Below, piece by piece: positions 16,778-24,152 of a stretch of 64,000 nt of DNA. Location of the stretch: positions 62,001-126,000 of the forward strand of contig JAEZQK010000060.1 in NCBI GenBank assembly GCA_023413135.1, given 5' to 3'. How positions within the stretch are numbered: position 1 is the stretch's first letter; every line of letters begins with the position of its first letter. The notes beneath the pieces were generated by a model. The model worked only from the letters and a program-made list of their open reading frames with translations, was not told the origin of the DNA and searched no databases. The translations under genes were made by a program, and so were the position numbers. The DNA is from Bacillota bacterium (GTDB lineage: Bacteria > Bacillota > Clostridia > Christensenellales > Aristaeellaceae).

Positions 16778-18433
16778 ATGAAGAAGACCCAAAGGATCTT
16801 GAGCCTGCTGGCAGTTTTGATGCTGCTCGTCGGCGCGTTCCCGGCTTTCGCGGAGGGCGCGAAGGATCCCATCACGTTCACGATGTATGTCGAAGACCCC
16901 ATGGCCCACCGCATTGAGGAGAACTTCCAGGGCACCGTTTCCAAGAAGATCACCGCGGACACCGGCGTCACCCTCAAGTACCAGTTTGGCGTGGGCGACG
17001 TGTCCCAGCAGGTCACGCTGATGGTGGCTGACCGCAGCTTCCCGGACTTCGTGTTCTCCCGGTCAAACCTGGGCACCTTCATGGCCGCCGACGCCTACAT
17101 CGATATGGCGCCGCTGATCGAAGAATATGGGCCGAACATCAAGAAGCTGTACGGCAAATCCTTCGATAAGAACAAGGACGCCCAGGGGCGCATCTTCTTC
17201 CTGGGCCAGGCTGCCATCAATGATATGCGGCTCAATCATGACCCCGAGGACAGTTTTGAGCTGCAGCTGGCAGTAGTCAAGGAACTGGGCTATCCTGAAA
17301 TTCGCACGCTGGATCAGTTTGCCGACGCCATCCGCCAGTACAAGGCGAAGTACCCCGAAATCGACGGACAGCCCACCATCGGCCTGACCTTGACCTGTGG
17401 CGAAGGCTGGCGCTACTACATCACCCTGATCAATCCGAGCATCCGCGCCACCGGCGGTCCGGATGACGGCAACTTCTTCGTCGACCCGGACACCAAGAAG
17501 GTCATTTACGCCTTTGCGAACCCCAAAATCAAGGAGTACTTCCGCTTCCTCAACGGACTGTATGCCGAAGGGCTGCTGGATCCCGACGCCTTCACCCAGA
17601 CCCACGACGAATATCTGGCCAAGGTTTCCAGCGGACGCGTGCTGGCCCTGACCGACGCCAACTGGGAGTTTGAGGAGGCTGAAACCACCCTGCGCTCCGA
17701 CGGCAAGGAATGGCGCACCTACGCGCGTTTCCCGGTAACCCTGAGCAAGGATAATCCCCACCCGGCCTACAGGCCCGACGCCTATATCGTGACGAACGGC
17801 GTAGGCATCACCACCAACTGCAAAGACCCGGTGCGCGCCGTCCAGTTCCTGGATTACCTATGCCGGGAAGAGATACAAGTCATGACCCACTGGGGCTTTG
17901 AAGGCGAAGACTGGCACATTGTGGATGGCAAGCGCAAGCCCATCCGCGCCACCGAAGACGGAACCGACAGCATTGAGAACATCCTAAGAACCGGTATTGG
18001 TCTGACTGTCTATCCTTTCCCCGATGCCGGCCTCATGAAGGATAAGGATGGATATTGGATCTCGCCCAACTCTGACGACGATGCCCTCGTCGCGGGCTAC
18101 ACCACCGCCGCCAGAGAGGTGCTGGCCGGCTACGGCGTGCGTACCTGGAGGGAACTGTTCCCGAGGCCTGAAACCTTGAAGGAGTCCACCTGGGGCCAGG
18201 CTTGGCGCCTCTGGGATGCCCTGCCCAAGGATGAGGAGTTCGGAATACTCCACAATGAGTGCAACGCATTGGCTGCTGAATACCTTGCCAAGGCTGCCAG
18301 CGCCGCGCCCGATCAGTTCGAGGCCGTATGGGATGAGTTCCAAGCTCGCCTGAAGGATGCCGGCGTTGAGCGCCTGGGAGAAGTGGCCACCGAGCACCTC
18401 AAGACAATTGACGGACAGGTTGCCCCAGAGTAA
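16778..18433 (+). CDS. Extracellular sugar-binding protein of the second ABC importer
   Basis: A 551-residue secreted binding protein. Signal peptide: MKKTQR, a hydrophobic core, then AFA before EGAKD. No lipobox cysteine is present. ATG 16778 follows a perfect AAAAGGAGG; an in-frame ATG 24 bp upstream is disfavoured. It belongs to the same large binding-protein class as the gene at 111-1754, and the aromatic-rich body suits an oligosaccharide. Two hairpins follow its stop, so part of transcription probably ends here. This gives more binding protein than downstream enzymes, a common arrangement. Confidence 0.9.
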   Translation: MKKTQRILSLLAVLMLLVGAFPAFAEGAKDPITFTMYVEDPMAHRIEENFQGTVSKKITADTGVTLKYQFGVGDVSQQVTLMVADRSFPDFVFSRSNLGTFMAADAYIDMAPLIEEYGPNIKKLYGKSFDKNKDAQGRIFFLGQAAINDMRLNHDPEDSFELQLAVVKELGYPEIRTLDQFADAIRQYKAKYPEIDGQPTIGLTLTCGEGWRYYITLINPSIRATGGPDDGNFFVDPDTKKVIYAFANPKIKEYFRFLNGLYAEGLLDPDAFTQTHDEYLAKVSSGRVLALTDANWEFEEAETTLRSDGKEWRTYARFPVTLSKDNPHPAYRPDAYIVTNGVGITTNCKDPVRAVQFLDYLCREEIQVMTHWGFEGEDWHIVDGKRKPIRATEDGTDSIENILRTGIGLTVYPFPDAGLMKDKDGYWISPNSDDDALVAGYTTAAREVLAGYGVRTWRELFPRPETLKESTWGQAWRLWDALPKDEEFGILHNECNALAAEYLAKAASAAPDQFEAVWDEFQARLKDAGVERLGEVATEHLKTIDGQVAPE

Positions 18434-18455
18434 TAAGAATAGCTAAAAGCTTGGC

Positions 18456-18520
18456 AAAGTGGCCTTGCCACTTTGTCGAAAGCCGCACTCCGCCCTATGT
18501 GCGGGGTGCGGTTCTTCCTT
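18456..18520 (+). terminator. Tandem hairpins, likely partial terminator
   Basis: The first hairpin is CAAAGTGG/CCACTTTG (18456-18476). The second is CCGCACtCCGC/GCGGgGTGCGG (18483-18511), followed by TTCTTCCTT. They stand between the binding-protein gene and the enzymes of the same operon and would reduce read-through. Confidence 0.7.
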
Positions 18521-18544
18521 ATAAATATAACGGGGGATGAACCT

Positions 18545-19822
18545 ATGTATGGACTGAAACTGACTGTCATCGGTGCGGGCAGTACCTATACGCCGGAAAT
18601 TGTGGAAGGGCTGATCAACCGGTGTGAGACACTGCCGATGAAGACGCTGTGCTTCATGGACATTGATCGTAAAAAAATGGACGTAATCGCCGGCTTGGCC
18701 GCCAGGATGCTTGATAAAGCGGGGTTCAAAGGCGAATTCATCCAGACTGACGATCTAGGCCAAGCACTGGACGGCGCCGACTACGTGATCGCCCAGATCC
18801 GGGTGGGGGGACTTGCGGCGCGCATACTGGACGAGAAGATCCCTCTTAAGTATCACCTGCTCGGCCAGGAGACCACCGGCATCGGTGGCTTCATGAAGGC
18901 GCTGCGCACCATAGGCCCCATCATGAACATCGCACGGGAGATGGAGAAGCGTTGCCCGAACGCCTGGTTCATCAACTTCTCCAATCCGTCGGGCATTCTG
19001 GCCGAGGCGGTGCTTGGGCATACCGGCATCAAAATGCTGGGCTTATGCAATTGCCCGATCAACATGCTTGCCAATGTACGGGATGGGATGACTCATGGCC
19101 GCGACTTCGACTACGACTACGTGGGTCTGAACCATTTAAGCTGGATTACGTCGGTTCGGATGGATGGCCGGGAATTGTTGACTTTAGGCGCGTTTTCTTT
19201 AGGCAAGGGCATGGCGAACATCCCGGACGTCGGCCTTAATGAGCCGCTTCTGCGCTCAGTGGGCGCGATCCCCTCCAGTTACTTGGGTTATTATTACAAC
19301 CGCGAAGCACATATACAGGAATGCCTATCCGCCGAGCGTTGCCGGGGCGAGGAATGTCAAATCATCGAGAAGGAACTGCTTACACAATACGCCGATCCGA
19401 ACCTTGCGGAAAAACCCGAGGCACTGGCCCGGCGTGGGGGCGCGTTATATTCCACCGCCGCCGTGAACCTGATCAACTCCATCGAAAACGACACCCGGGA
19501 CGTACAGGTGGTCAATACGAAAAACCTGGGCGCGCTTAACTTCCTGGAGGACAGCGACGTGGTGGAGGTTCCCTGCGTCATCGGCCGGGACGGCTTAAAG
19601 CCCGTTCCCCCCAAGGCCCCTGTAAATCAGCACATCATAGGCCTTACCCGCGCTGTGAAGGCATATGAAAAGCTGACGGTTCAGGCCGCGCTGACGGGCA
19701 GCCGCGATACGGCGCTTGCCGCGCTTATCACGCATCCGCTGATCGGCGATTACGAACGGGCCGATGGCGCGCTTTCGGAAATGCTTGCGGCAAACAGGCC
19801 GTGGCTTGAGAACTTTTTTTGA
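18545..19822 (+). CDS. GH4 NAD/Mn-dependent 6-phospho-glycosidase
   Basis: A 425-residue glycoside hydrolase family 4 enzyme, most like 6-phospho-beta-glucosidases (LicH/BglT). The N-terminal NAD-binding motif is GAGSTYTPE (10-18). NFSNPSG lies at 144-150. The metal-binding Cys is in CNCP (168-171) and the His in GLNH (194-197). These enzymes cleave 6-phosphorylated glycosides by a redox-assisted elimination. ATG 18545 has GGGGGATGA upstream. In other bacteria the phosphate is usually added by a PTS; here the operon has an ABC importer and, overlapping by 1-4 bp, a sugar kinase. Kinase-made glycoside phosphate is therefore the likely substrate. Confidence 0.88.
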   Translation: MYGLKLTVIGAGSTYTPEIVEGLINRCETLPMKTLCFMDIDRKKMDVIAGLAARMLDKAGFKGEFIQTDDLGQALDGADYVIAQIRVGGLAARILDEKIPLKYHLLGQETTGIGGFMKALRTIGPIMNIAREMEKRCPNAWFINFSNPSGILAEAVLGHTGIKMLGLCNCPINMLANVRDGMTHGRDFDYDYVGLNHLSWITSVRMDGRELLTLGAFSLGKGMANIPDVGLNEPLLRSVGAIPSSYLGYYYNREAHIQECLSAERCRGEECQIIEKELLTQYADPNLAEKPEALARRGGALYSTAAVNLINSIENDTRDVQVVNTKNLGALNFLEDSDVVEVPCVIGRDGLKPVPPKAPVNQHIIGLTRAVKAYEKLTVQAALTGSRDTALAALITHPLIGDYERADGALSEMLAANRPWLENFF

Positions 19823-19836
19823 TGGGGGCATACAAT

Positions 19837-20820
19837 ATGGGCGCTTTCGTAATGGGCCTGGATGGAGGCAGCAGCAAAAGCCATCTTGCGCTGTTTGACA
19901 TGGCGGGCAAGCGCATCGACTTTGTATCCTGGGGCCCGCTGAACCACGAGGTCATGGACGGCGGATTTGAGCAGCTTGAGCGGGAGCTTTATAATCTGAT
20001 CCATCTGGCACTCGACCGCAACGGACTGCACATGGCTGATTTGGCATGCGGCGTCTTTGGCATGTCAGGTGCAGACACAAAAAAGCAGCACGCGAGGATC
20101 ACCACGATCTATCAGCGCCTGGGCCTTGATCATGCCGTGGTCATCAACGATGCCTTTTTGCCGATCAAAGCGGTGAGCACCACAGGCTACGGCATTGGCG
20201 CCATCAATGGTTCAGGCTGCACCGTCGCCGGCATCGGCTTGGATGGCAGCATGCTTCAAATTGGCGGCTGCGGCGGTTTGACCGGGGACATGGGCGGCGG
20301 CAGCCAGCTTGGTCAGACCGTGGCGCGCACCGTTTATGCGAGCCTCTTCAAGGGCGGCAAGCCGACCAGCCTTTGCGCCATGCTGCAAAAACGGCTGGGC
20401 GTCCACCGGGACGAGGATTTCCTCGATACGCTGATCGAGCATCTCGACAGCGGCGCCGTGACGTTATCCGACCTCAACCGGATGCTGTTTGAGGCCGCCG
20501 GTCAGGGCGACGCAGTGGCGCTGCGATTGCTTCAGGAGACCGGTGAGGACAGCGCCATGGCAATCGGCAACCTGCTTGAGAGGCTTAAGTTTCCAAGTGG
20601 CGAGCCGGTGGATGTGGCTTTGGCCGGTTCCGTATACGTCAAGGGTTGCAATCCCGCGCTGGTAAACGCGCTGGAGGACAAGGCGGCCCAGCTGGCCGGC
20701 GGCCGGACGCTGCGCTTCACGATCACTGACCGCCCGCCGGTGATGGGCGCGATTGTGTGGGCACTAAACGGTTTTCTGCCTGCCGGGCAGGCGATCGCAC
20801 GGGTGAGGGCGCAGCTTTAA
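19837..20820 (+). CDS. BadF/BadG-family sugar kinase (GlcNAc kinase-like)
   Basis: A 327-residue ATPase of the BadF/BadG/BcrA/BcrD fold, which includes N-acetylglucosamine kinases. The phosphate-1 loop is GLDGGSSKSHLAL near the N-terminus; NDAFLPIKA and a Gly-rich GGCGGLTGDMGGGSQLG follow. It would phosphorylate an imported sugar or glycoside in the cytoplasm. Three starts are possible: TTG 19819, ATG 19822 (overlapping the GH4 stop) and ATG 19837, which has GGGGG 8 bp before it; I chose the last. It is the last gene of the LacI-controlled operon and converges with GH27. The exact substrate is unknown; a phospho-glycoside feeding GH4 is my inference. Confidence 0.78.
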   Translation: MGAFVMGLDGGSSKSHLALFDMAGKRIDFVSWGPLNHEVMDGGFEQLERELYNLIHLALDRNGLHMADLACGVFGMSGADTKKQHARITTIYQRLGLDHAVVINDAFLPIKAVSTTGYGIGAINGSGCTVAGIGLDGSMLQIGGCGGLTGDMGGGSQLGQTVARTVYASLFKGGKPTSLCAMLQKRLGVHRDEDFLDTLIEHLDSGAVTLSDLNRMLFEAAGQGDAVALRLLQETGEDSAMAIGNLLERLKFPSGEPVDVALAGSVYVKGCNPALVNALEDKAAQLAGGRTLRFTITDRPPVMGAIVWALNGFLPAGQAIARVRAQL

Positions 20821-20832
20821 GGAACCGGCGGT

Positions 20833-22116
20833 TCAGCTGATCTTATACAGCGCCGTGCCGTGGGGCGGCAAAAGGGCAGCGATCCTCCCTATGGGCATAG
20901 TAGCTTCCCGGTGCTGCCACAAATCCCGGATGACCCTTGGTTCAAAGCCGCATACATTATCCTCTATGGACACTTCCGCCCGCTTCTCCAACAGATTGAA
21001 CAGAGCGATATACACGCTTCCGTCCGCGTCATGGCTCATCCATATGGCATGATTGTCGTCCCGTGTGAGCTGCCGTGCATCGTGGGAATGCCTGACCAGC
21101 CGCATTAGCTCGCTATTTTGCATAAGCGACAGCGTCCAGTCATCGTTCTCCCTCATCTCCCCGCCCATCATCAAGGGCGAGCGGAAAATGCACCAGAGTG
21201 TCATCATGGTGATCTGCTCGTCCCTTGTGAAGTTCGTCTGCCGCCCACGTTTGAAGCCCATGCCGATGCGGCCCAGGGGCAGCATGTCGCAATCGGGCCA
21301 GCATCCGGGGGCCACGTGGCGCTGCCACACCTCGCACCGATCGAACATGTTTCTTAAAAGATCCCAGCGGTCCCAAAAATCGTCGGTAATGCGCCACATG
21401 TTGGCGTACTTGCTCAAATGCCATGCCTTTTCGATCACCGCGGGGCCCGGGGAAAGGCTTAGCACCATCTGTTTGCCGCAATTTTCAATGGCCTTGGCGA
21501 TCAGTTCGATTTCCCTTTGAGCGGAATAAGGCGCATGGGGATACATGTTGGTGTTGCAGATATCGTCCACCTTCACGTAATCCACGCCCCAGGCAGCGTA
21601 CAACTGAAAAATGCCGTCATAATACATCTGCGACGCGGGATGGTTGGGATCCAGCCCGTACATATCGCTATTCCATTTGCATATGGAATAGGGCAGCGCA
21701 ATTTTATCCGCCGTCGTTTCCGTATTAAGCACCGGCATGCGCGCGTGCACCGCCTGCCTGGGAATACCCCGCATGATATGGATGCCAAATTTCAGCCCCA
21801 TATCGTGTATCCTATCAGCGATTGACTTGAAGCCCATTCCCCCCGCGGCGGAAGGGAAGCGGTTGGGGGATGGCATCTGGCGGCCATAGGCATCCAATGT
21901 CAGCGGTGCGAAGGGAATGTATTCTCCCTCTCCCGTTCCAGCCTTGGGCTCGGACCACTGTATATCGCAAACGATGTACTCCCATCCAAACGGTTTCAAA
22001 TGCTCGGCCATGTAGGCGGCGTTGCCGAGCAGCTGCTCCTCGTTCACCGCGGCCGCATAGCAGTCCCAGCTATTCCAGCCCATGGGCGGCGTCAACGCCG
22101 CCAGGTTCTTGTCCAT
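20833..22116 (-). CDS. GH27 alpha-galactosidase-like glycosidase
   Basis: A 427-residue family 27 glycosidase. TPPMGWNSWDCYA at the N-terminus and YVKVDDIC, with the nucleophile expected at D184, match the family. RITDDFWDRW carries the likely acid/base Asp. It has a C-terminal beta-sandwich of about 90 residues. Without a signal peptide it acts in the cytoplasm, presumably on imported alpha-galactosides. Start: ATG 22116 behind GGAGGCAATGGC rather than the ATG 15 bp upstream. It converges with the sugar kinase gene, only 12 bp apart, so its regulation is independent of the LacI operators, though a shared substrate is plausible. Alternative activities within GH27 (alpha-N-acetylgalactosaminidase, isomalto-dextranase) cannot be excluded. 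Confidence 0.87.
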   Translation of the reverse strand: MDKNLAALTPPMGWNSWDCYAAAVNEEQLLGNAAYMAEHLKPFGWEYIVCDIQWSEPKAGTGEGEYIPFAPLTLDAYGRQMPSPNRFPSAAGGMGFKSIADRIHDMGLKFGIHIMRGIPRQAVHARMPVLNTETTADKIALPYSICKWNSDMYGLDPNHPASQMYYDGIFQLYAAWGVDYVKVDDICNTNMYPHAPYSAQREIELIAKAIENCGKQMVLSLSPGPAVIEKAWHLSKYANMWRITDDFWDRWDLLRNMFDRCEVWQRHVAPGCWPDCDMLPLGRIGMGFKRGRQTNFTRDEQITMMTLWCIFRSPLMMGGEMRENDDWTLSLMQNSELMRLVRHSHDARQLTRDDNHAIWMSHDADGSVYIALFNLLEKRAEVSIEDNVCGFEPRVIRDLWQHREATMPIGRIAALLPPHGTALYKIS

Positions 22117-22201
22117 GCCATTGCCTCCCATTCCTATGCCACCATACGCATGCTCCTTTTTGTTTCATTTCCTTTCGCCGGGGAGGAAGCATATTCCTTT
22201 T

Positions 22202-22780
22202 TTAATTGCTCACCACCAGAACCTCATTGGATTTGGCGCAGATGCTGTCCAGGCACGCCACAACGAACACGCGGCCCAGCGTGCCGGCAGGCACCTGCCA
22301 ATTAAACTCGGCCACGCCCGTTGTGGCGCTGGGGCAATCTACACCGATAAGGCTGGCCTGCTCGCACGCGTTTGTGCCGGTGGGCTCCAGGAAAAAGAAC
22401 ACACGGGATACGGGCCGGTTGAATGTAGGCCGGATGATGACCTGTGGAGCAAGCTGCACAGCCCCGCCCGAAACGGGCAGCGGCTGGCCATTTTCCGTAA
22501 GGAAATCCAGCGACAGCACCCTAAGGGTACTTGCCGGCTCCGGCCTGGGCTTGCCTATGGGGATGCAGATCACCTGGTTTATGCAGATCGCACCCCGGCG
22601 TACAATTTGCGGGTTGGTATTGAGGATGGCGTTCACCGTCACCCCAAACCTCCGGCCGATGCTAAAAAGCGTGTCACCCCGCTGCACCGTATACAATTGG
22701 CCGTTGCACCTGTCCGGCGGCGGCGGTACCGGGCCTCCCTCGGCGGGAGCCATCGACTGTACAAATCTTCCATTTTCCAT
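22202..22780 (-). CDS. LysM protein with conserved Cys-rich C-terminal domain (copy 1)
   Basis: A 192-residue protein. Residues 30-75 form one LysM domain (YTVQRGDTLFSIGRRFGV...VICIP) that should bind peptidoglycan or related glycans. The last 108 residues are an unnamed domain with paired cysteines (NACEQ, VDCPS, ACLDSICAKS). It is about 70% identical by hand alignment to the C-terminus of the gene at 42621. There is no signal peptide, despite the apparent wall-binding domain; spore-coat or cortex LysM proteins such as SafA share this property. ATG 22780 is preceded by GGGGAGATCAAA, better than an upstream ATG at 22858. Function is unknown; a spore envelope role is a hypothesis. Confidence 0.75.
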   Translation of the reverse strand: MENGRFVQSMAPAEGGPVPPPPDRCNGQLYTVQRGDTLFSIGRRFGVTVNAILNTNPQIVRRGAICINQVICIPIGKPRPEPASTLRVLSLDFLTENGQPLPVSGGAVQLAPQVIIRPTFNRPVSRVFFFLEPTGTNACEQASLIGVDCPSATTGVAEFNWQVPAGTLGRVFVVACLDSICAKSNEVLVVSN

Positions 22781-22965
22781 TTTGATCTCCCCTTTCCAGC
22801 CATGTGATGCATGATATGTTATTTCTATGCCGGGGATGCCGCCCGCCATTACGCCCATGGGAAGTCAGGCGCACGCATCAGGAAAGGGATTTCTTCCTTC
22901 TTGTCGAATGATAACGATATTCTTCTCCAGGTCACCGCTATTAAAGAAGAAACGATCCTTAGGAG

Positions 22966-23667
22966 ATGATGCCTTTGCCCTCTCCCCTTGCCCGGCTGGC
23001 CGCTCTCCTTATATGCCTGATGCTCCCGGCATTATCAGCCGGCGCTTCCCAAGCGGATGCCCGGCCCTCCGCGCTGGCCCTTGAGGGCTTTTTTGCCGCC
23101 GCCTTCCAATCGGAATACGGCGACACCCAAAGGAATACCCTGATCCGATGGGAAATTCCCCTGAGCCTGTATGTTAAGGGCAAACCTACAAAGGAAGACA
23201 GGCAAACGCTTGATGCATTGCTTGACAGCCTGAAGTCCAACGTGCCAGGCCTTAAGGAGATATCATTTGCCAAAACGGAAGCTGAGGCCAACGTGATCAT
23301 TTCTTTCGTTCCCTTTGCGGACATGGCGGAATCCCTTGTAAACTATGAAGCCCGCAATTGGGGCTTTATGAACTGCCTTTCCGATGATGTTTCCATCCGT
23401 TACGGCTTGATCGCCATCGCCGCGGACGTTACCGATCAAGAGAACCGCAACCATCTCATCCAGGAAGAATTCGTGAATATGCTGGGGCTGACCACCGATC
23501 TTGATTTCGCGCCGGAAAGCATCATCTACCAGCCCTACACCGATACGCAAGCCTTGGCAGACATGGATTATGAAATGCTTTCCCTGCTGTACGGCCCCTA
23601 TGTAGCCTATGGCATGAGCCAGGAGGAAGCAAAAGCGGTGCTCAACAAAATTTTCCCGGATCAATGA
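22966..23667 (+). CDS. Secreted DUF2927-like protein
   Basis: A 233-residue protein with a signal peptide (hydrophobic run ending ALSAGA near residue 27). The body resembles DUF2927: a strand NVIISFVPF, then HLIQEEFVNMLGLTTDLDF and SIIYQPYTD. In that family the helix HxxxEE is reminiscent of a zincin-like fold, but this protein shows H-L-I-Q-E-E without a full HExxH, so activity is doubtful. AGGAG abuts the first ATG, so the ATG at 22969 or a TTG at 22975 may be used instead. It is monocistronic, with a terminator overlapping its last codons. Function is unknown. Confidence 0.7.
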   Translation: MMPLPSPLARLAALLICLMLPALSAGASQADARPSALALEGFFAAAFQSEYGDTQRNTLIRWEIPLSLYVKGKPTKEDRQTLDALLDSLKSNVPGLKEISFAKTEAEANVIISFVPFADMAESLVNYEARNWGFMNCLSDDVSIRYGLIAIAADVTDQENRNHLIQEEFVNMLGLTTDLDFAPESIIYQPYTDTQALADMDYEMLSLLYGPYVAYGMSQEEAKAVLNKIFPDQ

Positions 23668-23685
23668 ATCCGGGTCTTTTTTTTC
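23655..23685 (+). terminator. Terminator overlapping the DUF2927-like stop
   Basis: CCCGGAT (23655-23661) pairs with ATCCGGG across a 6-base loop that contains part of the stop region. Eight T residues follow. Confidence 0.9.
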
Positions 23686-23715
23686 TTGACGCATCTGGCA
23701 ATTCGTGGGTACAAT
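23686..23715 (+). promoter_or_regulatory. Promoter of the ArsR-type gene
   Basis: TTGACG at 23686-23691, 18-bp spacer, TACAAT at 23710-23715. The -35 box directly follows the previous terminator's T-run. Metal-sensor binding is expected in the adjacent A+T-rich 40 bp. Confidence 0.7.
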
Positions 23716-23754
23716 ATATGTGTTATAGTTACAAGGAAGGAGTGCCTAAGCGGT

Positions 23755-24120
23755 ATGTCTGAACGTGACCTGGAGGCCTGCGACGTCAATATCATCCATC
23801 CGGAAGATGTGAAAAAGGCGCTGGACAAGATGCCCGGCGAGGATGAACGCCGCGCCATGCTGGATATACTGTCCGCCATGGCCGACGCTACCAGGCTGCA
23901 AATTTTGCTGGCGCTGAAAGGTCAGGAGCTTTGCGTGTGCGACTTGAGCGCTGTACTGTGCATGTCGCAAAGCGCCGTCAGCCATCAACTGCGCACGCTT
24001 AGGGATGTGCACTGTGTCAAATCCCGCCGCAGCGGCAAGATCGTGTATTACGCGCTGGACGACGATCACGTGGGCGAATTGCTGAACGTGGCGCTATCCC
24101 ACGTCAACGAAGGCCGGTAA
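23755..24120 (+). CDS. ArsR/SmtB-family metal sensor, CadC/ZiaR-like
   Basis: A 121-residue winged-helix repressor. It carries both known metal sites of this family: the alpha-3 pair ELCVCDL (near residues 59-65, with an N-terminal Cys9 as a possible third ligand) and the alpha-5 set DDDHVGELLNVALSHVNE (D, H, H, E pattern). Such proteins leave DNA when Zn, Cd or Pb binds. The recognition helix is SQSAVSHQLRTL. ATG 23755 has AAGGAAGGAG upstream; the longer frame starts inside the promoter. No efflux ATPase or transporter adjoins it. The next gene is glgB 32 bp downstream, so it may be co-transcribed with the glycogen genes, which is unusual. Confidence 0.9.
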   Translation: MSERDLEACDVNIIHPEDVKKALDKMPGEDERRAMLDILSAMADATRLQILLALKGQELCVCDLSAVLCMSQSAVSHQLRTLRDVHCVKSRRSGKIVYYALDDDHVGELLNVALSHVNEGR

Positions 24121-24152
24121 ATTAACAATCCCCTACGAAAGCAGGCGATGGC

